Positions 60,391 through 64,000 of a DNA stretch of 64,000 nt are shown here, piece after piece. The notes under the pieces are model-generated. The model was not told where the DNA came from, did no database searches, and saw nothing but the letters and a program-made list of their open reading frames with translations. This DNA is from Streptomyces sp. Root431 (GTDB taxonomy: Bacteria; Actinomycetota; Actinomycetes; Streptomycetales; Streptomycetaceae). Position 1 is the first letter of the stretch, and every line of letters starts with the position of its first letter. Made by a program: the position numbers and the translations under genes. The stretch covers positions 720,247-784,246 of the forward strand of contig NZ_LMEI01000009.1 in assembly GCF_001426585.1 (NCBI RefSeq), written 5' to 3'.

Positions 60391-61350
60391 CTACGAGAGG
60401 TCCTTCTCGGCGCCGTCGGGCGCGAGGTCGACGAGCTTCCCGTCGATCCCCTGCGCCCGGAAGGCCTTCACCAGGGACGCCAGGTCCTCGGAGTAGATGT
60501 TCCAGCTGTCGGTGTGGACCGGGACGACCTTGCGGGGGTCGAGGTCCTTCGCCACCAGGGCGGCGTTCTTCGAAGTGAGGGTCAGCGGCGCGTTGTCGAG
60601 GATCGCGGGGGTGCGGGCGGCACCGGCGAAGAGGACGGCCGTGTCGATGGGGCCGATCTCCTTCCTGACGCGGTCCCCGACCTCCTTGGCGACCTTGACC
60701 GAGGCGTTGTCACCGGAGATGTAGGTGGTGGGGACGCCCTTGCCGCTGAGGACGAAGCCGGTGACCTCGCCGTCCGCGCCGCGGTCCACTCCGTCCGGCC
60801 CGTGCAGGGCGGGCACCGCGGTGACCGTGAGGGAGCCTGTGGAGGTCGTGAGCTCGTGGGTCGCCCAGGCCTTCATGCCCGTGACGTGGTCGCCGAGGCG
60901 CTTGTGCGCGCCGGGCGTGGAGAGCACGACGGGCACCTTCGCGAGCAGCTCGCGTCCCTTGTCGTCGAGGTTGTCGTCGTGCTGGTCGTGCGAGAGCAGT
61001 ACGGCGTCGATCGCGCCGATCCCGTCGGCGCCGACCGCCGGGGCCTGGATCTTCTCCAGGCCGCTCTTGTACTTCTTCGGCGCGTCGAAGGTCGGGTCGA
61101 GCAGGATGCGCAGGCCGGCGACCTCCAGGACCGTGGTCGGCCCGCCGACGTGCGTGACGGTGAAGGCGGCCTTCGCCTTGTCGGGCGTCGCGCTGTCGGG
61201 CGTCGCACCGTCGGCCTTCGCACCGTCGGCCGTCGCGGAGGGCTTCGCGCCGTCGGCGGCTTCCTCGCCACCACAGGCGGCGAGGAGGGCCACGCCCACG
61301 GTGGCGGCGACGGCGCCGGTGGCGACGCGGAGGAACGTCGAACGGTTCAT
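60391..61350 (-). CDS. MBL-fold metallohydrolase lipoprotein
   Basis: 319 aa. Lipoprotein signal: MNRSTFLRVATGAVAATVG, then lipobox LLAAC (Cys about 26), so anchored outside the membrane. Residues 30-62 are a repetitive linker (ADGAKADGATPDSATPD). UlaG-like MBL core: LLSHDQHDDNLDD as metal site (Gln in place of the usual second His), ALHGPDGVD, YISGDNAS and VPVHTDSW. A secreted or surface UlaG-like hydrolase of unknown substrate. Divergent from the TetR gene, with an inverted repeat between. Confidence 0.88.
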   Translation of the reverse strand: MNRSTFLRVATGAVAATVGVALLAACGGEEAADGAKPSATADGAKADGATPDSATPDKAKAAFTVTHVGGPTTVLEVAGLRILLDPTFDAPKKYKSGLEKIQAPAVGADGIGAIDAVLLSHDQHDDNLDDKGRELLAKVPVVLSTPGAHKRLGDHVTGMKAWATHELTTSTGSLTVTAVPALHGPDGVDRGADGEVTGFVLSGKGVPTTYISGDNASVKVAKEVGDRVRKEIGPIDTAVLFAGAARTPAILDNAPLTLTSKNAALVAKDLDPRKVVPVHTDSWNIYSEDLASLVKAFRAQGIDGKLVDLAPDGAEKDLS

Positions 61351-61449
61351 CGGGGATTACCAGCTCTCTCATGGCGAACGGGCAGCGTCGGCGTCGCGGA
61401 GGCGGCCACCCCCCGGGACGTTCATCACGCTAACACAATTCGTAATCAT

Positions 61450-61522
61450 CGATAACAGCGCTCCGCGCCCAAGCCCCCGGGCGGCACAAACCCCCAGGTC
61501 CCCCCTGTTAGCGCTGTTATCG
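61450..61522. promoter_or_regulatory. 13-bp inverted repeat, candidate TetR operator
   Basis: CGATAACAGCGCT (61450-61462) and AGCGCTGTTATCG (61510-61522), perfect complement, 47 bases apart. The second arm overlaps TGTTAGCGCTGTTA, which carries a further half-site. Spacing would suit two TetR-type dimers covering the divergent promoters. Confidence 0.6.
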
Positions 61523-61530
61523 TGGGAGCC

Positions 61531-62220
61531 ATGTCGACGGCACGAGAGCGCATCCTGGAAGCCACCGAGGAACTGCTCGCCACCAAGGACGCGCTGGCGA
61601 TCTCGACCCGGGCCATCTGCGACCGGGCAAAGGTCGGCATGCCCGAGATCTATCGCCAGTTCGGCGACAAGCAGGGGCTGCTCACCGCGGTCGCCGACAT
61701 CGGCTTCGAGCGCTTCCTCGCCGCCAAGCGGCGCAACCCCCTGACCGACGATCCCGTGGCGGACCTGCGGACGGCCTGGGACAGCCACGTGGCGTTCGCC
61801 CTCCGCAACCCGTACCTGTACCGCCTGATGTTCACGCCGGCGGGCGACGCCAAGCCGCAGGCGATCAAGGAGGCGCAGGCCATCCTCCTGACGGCGGTGG
61901 AGCGCTGCCGGGACGCCGGACGGCTGCGCATGACCCCCGAGCTGGCCGGGCAGTCGATCCTCTCCGCCAACGTGGGCGTGTGCATGATGGCGCTGTCGTT
62001 CCCCGAACTCTTCGCGGACGACGACATCTCACGGGCGGTACGCGACGCCGTGATCGGCAAGGCCACCGGCGACGAGCGCGAGGACACCCGGATCGGTACG
62101 GCGACGGTCCTCGCCCAGGCCCTGGTCGGCACCCTCACCGGCGCGGCGCCCGTCAGCGACGCCGCCCTCGACCACCTGACGCGCTCACTCCGTCCGCCTA
62201 CCGCGGCCCCGGAGGCGTAA
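61531..62220 (+). CDS. TetR-family regulator
   Basis: 229 aa from ATG 61531. N-terminal HTH (residues 3-50: RERILEATEELLATKDALAI, CDRAKVGMPEIYRQFGDKQG). C-terminal ligand domain of the WHG-like type. Probably represses itself and the MBL-fold lipoprotein gene, with which it shares a promoter region. Its 3' end overlaps the convergent GlxA-type gene by 23 bases. Confidence 0.9.
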   Translation: MSTARERILEATEELLATKDALAISTRAICDRAKVGMPEIYRQFGDKQGLLTAVADIGFERFLAAKRRNPLTDDPVADLRTAWDSHVAFALRNPYLYRLMFTPAGDAKPQAIKEAQAILLTAVERCRDAGRLRMTPELAGQSILSANVGVCMMALSFPELFADDDISRAVRDAVIGKATGDEREDTRIGTATVLAQALVGTLTGAAPVSDAALDHLTRSLRPPTAAPEA

Positions 62221-63235
62221 CCAAGGCAAGGCCGAGGTCGCGGCCGGAGCTGAGGTCGCGGCCGGGGCCGAGATCCGGGCCGGAGCCTTCGACGCGCGAC
62301 CGCGAGCGGAAGGTGCGGCGGTACGTGTCCGGCGGTACGCCGACCGTCCGGTTGAAATGCCGGCGCAGCGTGGTGGCGGTGCCCATGCCGGTCGCCGTCG
62401 CGATGGCGTCGACGCTGTCGTCGGTGGCCTCCAGCAACTCCTGCGCGCGGCGGATGCGTTGGACCAGCAGCCACTGCAGCGGCGTGGTGCCGGTCGCCGC
62501 CCTGAAGTGGCGGCCCAGGTTGCGCGAGCTCATCCGTGCCTGACGGGCCAGGTCCTCCACGGTCAGCGGCCGGTCGAGGCGCTCGACGACCCAGGGAAGC
62601 AGCCCGGTGAGCGGGTGGTCCTCCTGGGCGGGGACCGGGCGGTTGACGAACTGGGCCTGGCCACCGGCCCGGTGCGGGGGCACGACCAGGCGGCGGGCGA
62701 CCGTGTTGGCGATCGCCGAGCCGTGGTCGAGGCGGACCAGGTGCAGACACAGGTCCATCGCCGCGGCCTTGCCGGCGGAGGTCAGCACGCTGCCGTTGTC
62801 CACGTAGAGCACGTCCGGATCGACCTCGACGCGGGGGTAGCGGTCGGCCAGCACCTGGGTGTGCCCCCAGTGCGTGGTCGCCCGCCGGCCGTCGAGAAGC
62901 CCGGCGGCGGCCAGGACGAACGCGCCGGTGCAGAGGGAGGCCACCCGCGCGCCCGCCTCGTGGGCCGCGCGCACGGCGTCGACGAGCTCGGCGGGCGGGT
63001 CCACGTCGACATCGGCCCAGCCGGGGACGATCACCGTGTCGGCGTAAGCGAGCCGGTCGAGTCCGTGGTCCGGCTCCAGGTGGAACCTGCCGACCCGCAC
63101 GGCGCCCGGCCCGTGGACGGAGAAGTCGTACCAGGGGTCGACCAGGTGGGTCAGGTCGGAGCCGAAGACCTCGTAGGCCACGGAGAGTTCGAAGTGCAGC
63201 ATTCCGTCGGTGACGGCCAACGCGACTGTCTTCAT
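62198..63235 (-). CDS. GlxA-family DJ-1/PfpI-AraC transcriptional regulator
   Basis: 345 aa from ATG 63235 (MKTVALAVTDGMLHFELSVA). N-terminal DJ-1/PfpI-like domain (residues 1-180), nucleophile elbow SLCTGAFVLAAAGLL, then AraC HTH (about 215-320: TVEDLARQARMSSRNLGRHF, GMGTATTLRRHFNRTVGVPP). Tail of about 25 residues has PDLGPGRDL/SSGRDLG repeats. Divergent from the next gene; a small inverted repeat lies between. Confidence 0.9.
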   Translation of the reverse strand: MKTVALAVTDGMLHFELSVAYEVFGSDLTHLVDPWYDFSVHGPGAVRVGRFHLEPDHGLDRLAYADTVIVPGWADVDVDPPAELVDAVRAAHEAGARVASLCTGAFVLAAAGLLDGRRATTHWGHTQVLADRYPRVEVDPDVLYVDNGSVLTSAGKAAAMDLCLHLVRLDHGSAIANTVARRLVVPPHRAGGQAQFVNRPVPAQEDHPLTGLLPWVVERLDRPLTVEDLARQARMSSRNLGRHFRAATGTTPLQWLLVQRIRRAQELLEATDDSVDAIATATGMGTATTLRRHFNRTVGVPPDTYRRTFRSRSRVEGSGPDLGPGRDLSSGRDLGLALVTPPGPR

Positions 63236-63300
63236 GTCCGAAATTGTACGCACCATGTCGTTCCAGACACTCACATCGGCGAATCTTCTCCCTGCAAGAT

Positions 63301-63314
63301 GTTCACAGTTGAAC
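63301..63314. promoter_or_regulatory. small inverted repeat in divergent promoter region
   Basis: GTTCACAGTTGAAC: GTTCA and TGAAC arms with 4-base spacer. In the gap between the GlxA-type regulator and the following gene; candidate operator. Confidence 0.4.
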
Positions 63315-63338
63315 AAACGAGAGCGGCAGGAGAAGTCG

Positions 63339-64000
63339 ATGACAGCGGGTCAGACGGTAGCGGTGTTCGGTGCCTACGGGCACACCGGTCGGTTCGTCGT
63401 GGCGGAGTTGCTGAACCGGGGGTTCGCGCCGGTCCTCACCGGACGCGACGCGGACAAGCTGGAGGCGCTCGCCGCGATCCACCCGGGCCTCGCCGTCCGG
63501 CCGGCCACGGTCGACGACCCGAGCTCGCTGGACCGGGCCCTGGCCGGCGCGGCGGCCGTGATCAACGTCGCGGGGCCCTTCGCCTCGACCGCGGCCCCGG
63601 TGATCGAGGCGGCGCTGCGCGCCGGGATCCCGTACGTGGACGTGGCCGCCGAACTGGAGGCCAACGCCGACACGTTCGCCCAGTTCGCGGATCGCGCCGC
63701 CGAGGCCGGCACGGTGGTGATCCCGGCGATGGCCTTCTTCGGCGGCCTCGGCGACCTGCTGGTCACCGCGGCGATGGGCGACTGGACCTCGGCCGACGAG
63801 GCCCACGTCGCGTACGCGCTGAGCAGCTGGCACCCCACCGCCGGAACCCGCAGCGCGGGCACCGTCTCCCGGGAGCGCAGGGAGGGCCGGCGCGTCGTGT
63901 TCAGCGAGGGCCGCATGCAGTACCGCGACGACGCCCCGCCGACGCTGAAGTGGTCCTTCCCCGGCCCGACGGGCGTCCGGTCCGTCATCGGCGAGTTCAC
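63339..64000 (+). CDS. saccharopine dehydrogenase-like NAD(P)-binding protein, cut by right edge
   Basis: 220 codons visible, no stop. ATG 63339 behind GGCAGGAGAAG. Rossmann start VAVFGAYGHTGRFVVAELL (GxxGxxG), VLTGRDADKL, VINVAGPFASTAAPVIEAAL, then PYVDVAAE. Typical of trans-acting enoyl reductase/saccharopine dehydrogenase-like reductases. Probably regulated by the divergent GlxA-type protein. Confidence 0.88.
   Translation, partial: MTAGQTVAVFGAYGHTGRFVVAELLNRGFAPVLTGRDADKLEALAAIHPGLAVRPATVDDPSSLDRALAGAAAVINVAGPFASTAAPVIEAALRAGIPYVDVAAELEANADTFAQFADRAAEAGTVVIPAMAFFGGLGDLLVTAAMGDWTSADEAHVAYALSSWHPTAGTRSAGTVSRERREGRRVVFSEGRMQYRDDAPPTLKWSFPGPTGVRSVIGEF

Overview
The window is very GC-rich, with strong G/C third-codon bias, many GTG starts and tight start/stop overlaps. 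Together with cutRS, sepH, an sflB-type SepF paralogue, the DUF3093/DUF3159/DUF3710/DUF4193 set and a GlxA/AraC regulator, this points to a Streptomyces chromosome (inference). Most of the window reads as conserved core chromosome with several accessory insertions. No rRNA, tRNA, IS element, integrase or CRISPR array was seen.

Layout. 1-3907 (minus): a three-gene cassette of a class III cyclase-like protein, a large P-loop ATPase and an Arg/Asp/Glu-rich protein cut by the left edge. The first two carry Gly/Asn-rich, amyloid-signalling-like motifs. A Crp-type regulator lies upstream. 5224-9263: Hen1-Pnkp RNA repair pair. 9336-14992: F420-type oxidoreductase with homocysteine methyltransferase, a DUF6099-like protein, a MazG-like hydrolase, an AAA ATPase and a SepF-like division protein. 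15078-19350: aminotransferase, FCD-type GntR regulator, hydroxyproline epimerase and a DapA-fold deaminase, a partial hydroxyproline catabolic locus. 19453-21168: phosphoesterase and a PrmC-like methyltransferase. 21471-25793: a membrane-inserted KAP-like NTPase behind an unrecognised gene. 25927-27361: a decayed FAD oxidoreductase with two frameshifts.

27379-47161 is largely housekeeping: RNA methyltransferase, APC permease divergent from two TrkA proteins, DUF3159/OB-fold pair, orphan kdpDE, a lone ABC ATPase, DUF3710-dut, a thioesterase, DUF3093, DUF4193, cutRS, inositol monophosphatase family protein and ferrochelatase. 47369-54321: MFS transporter, aldonolactone oxidase family protein, a Pro/Thr-rich membrane protein, sepH, sulfurtransferase and a VOC protein. 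54336-59565: glycan genes (polysialyltransferase-like, GT2, YfhO-like). 59704-64000: isochorismatase-like hydrolase, MBL-fold lipoprotein divergent from TetR, GlxA/AraC regulator divergent from a saccharopine-dehydrogenase-like gene cut by the right edge.

Two themes stand out. The first is candidate conflict or defence modules (cyclase/ATPase cassette, Hen1-Pnkp, KAP NTPase pair). The second is an unusual number of short tandem repeat arrays (units of 12, 14, 17 and about 24 bp) placed in gaps between genes or at gene ends, plus in-frame repeats inside several proteins.
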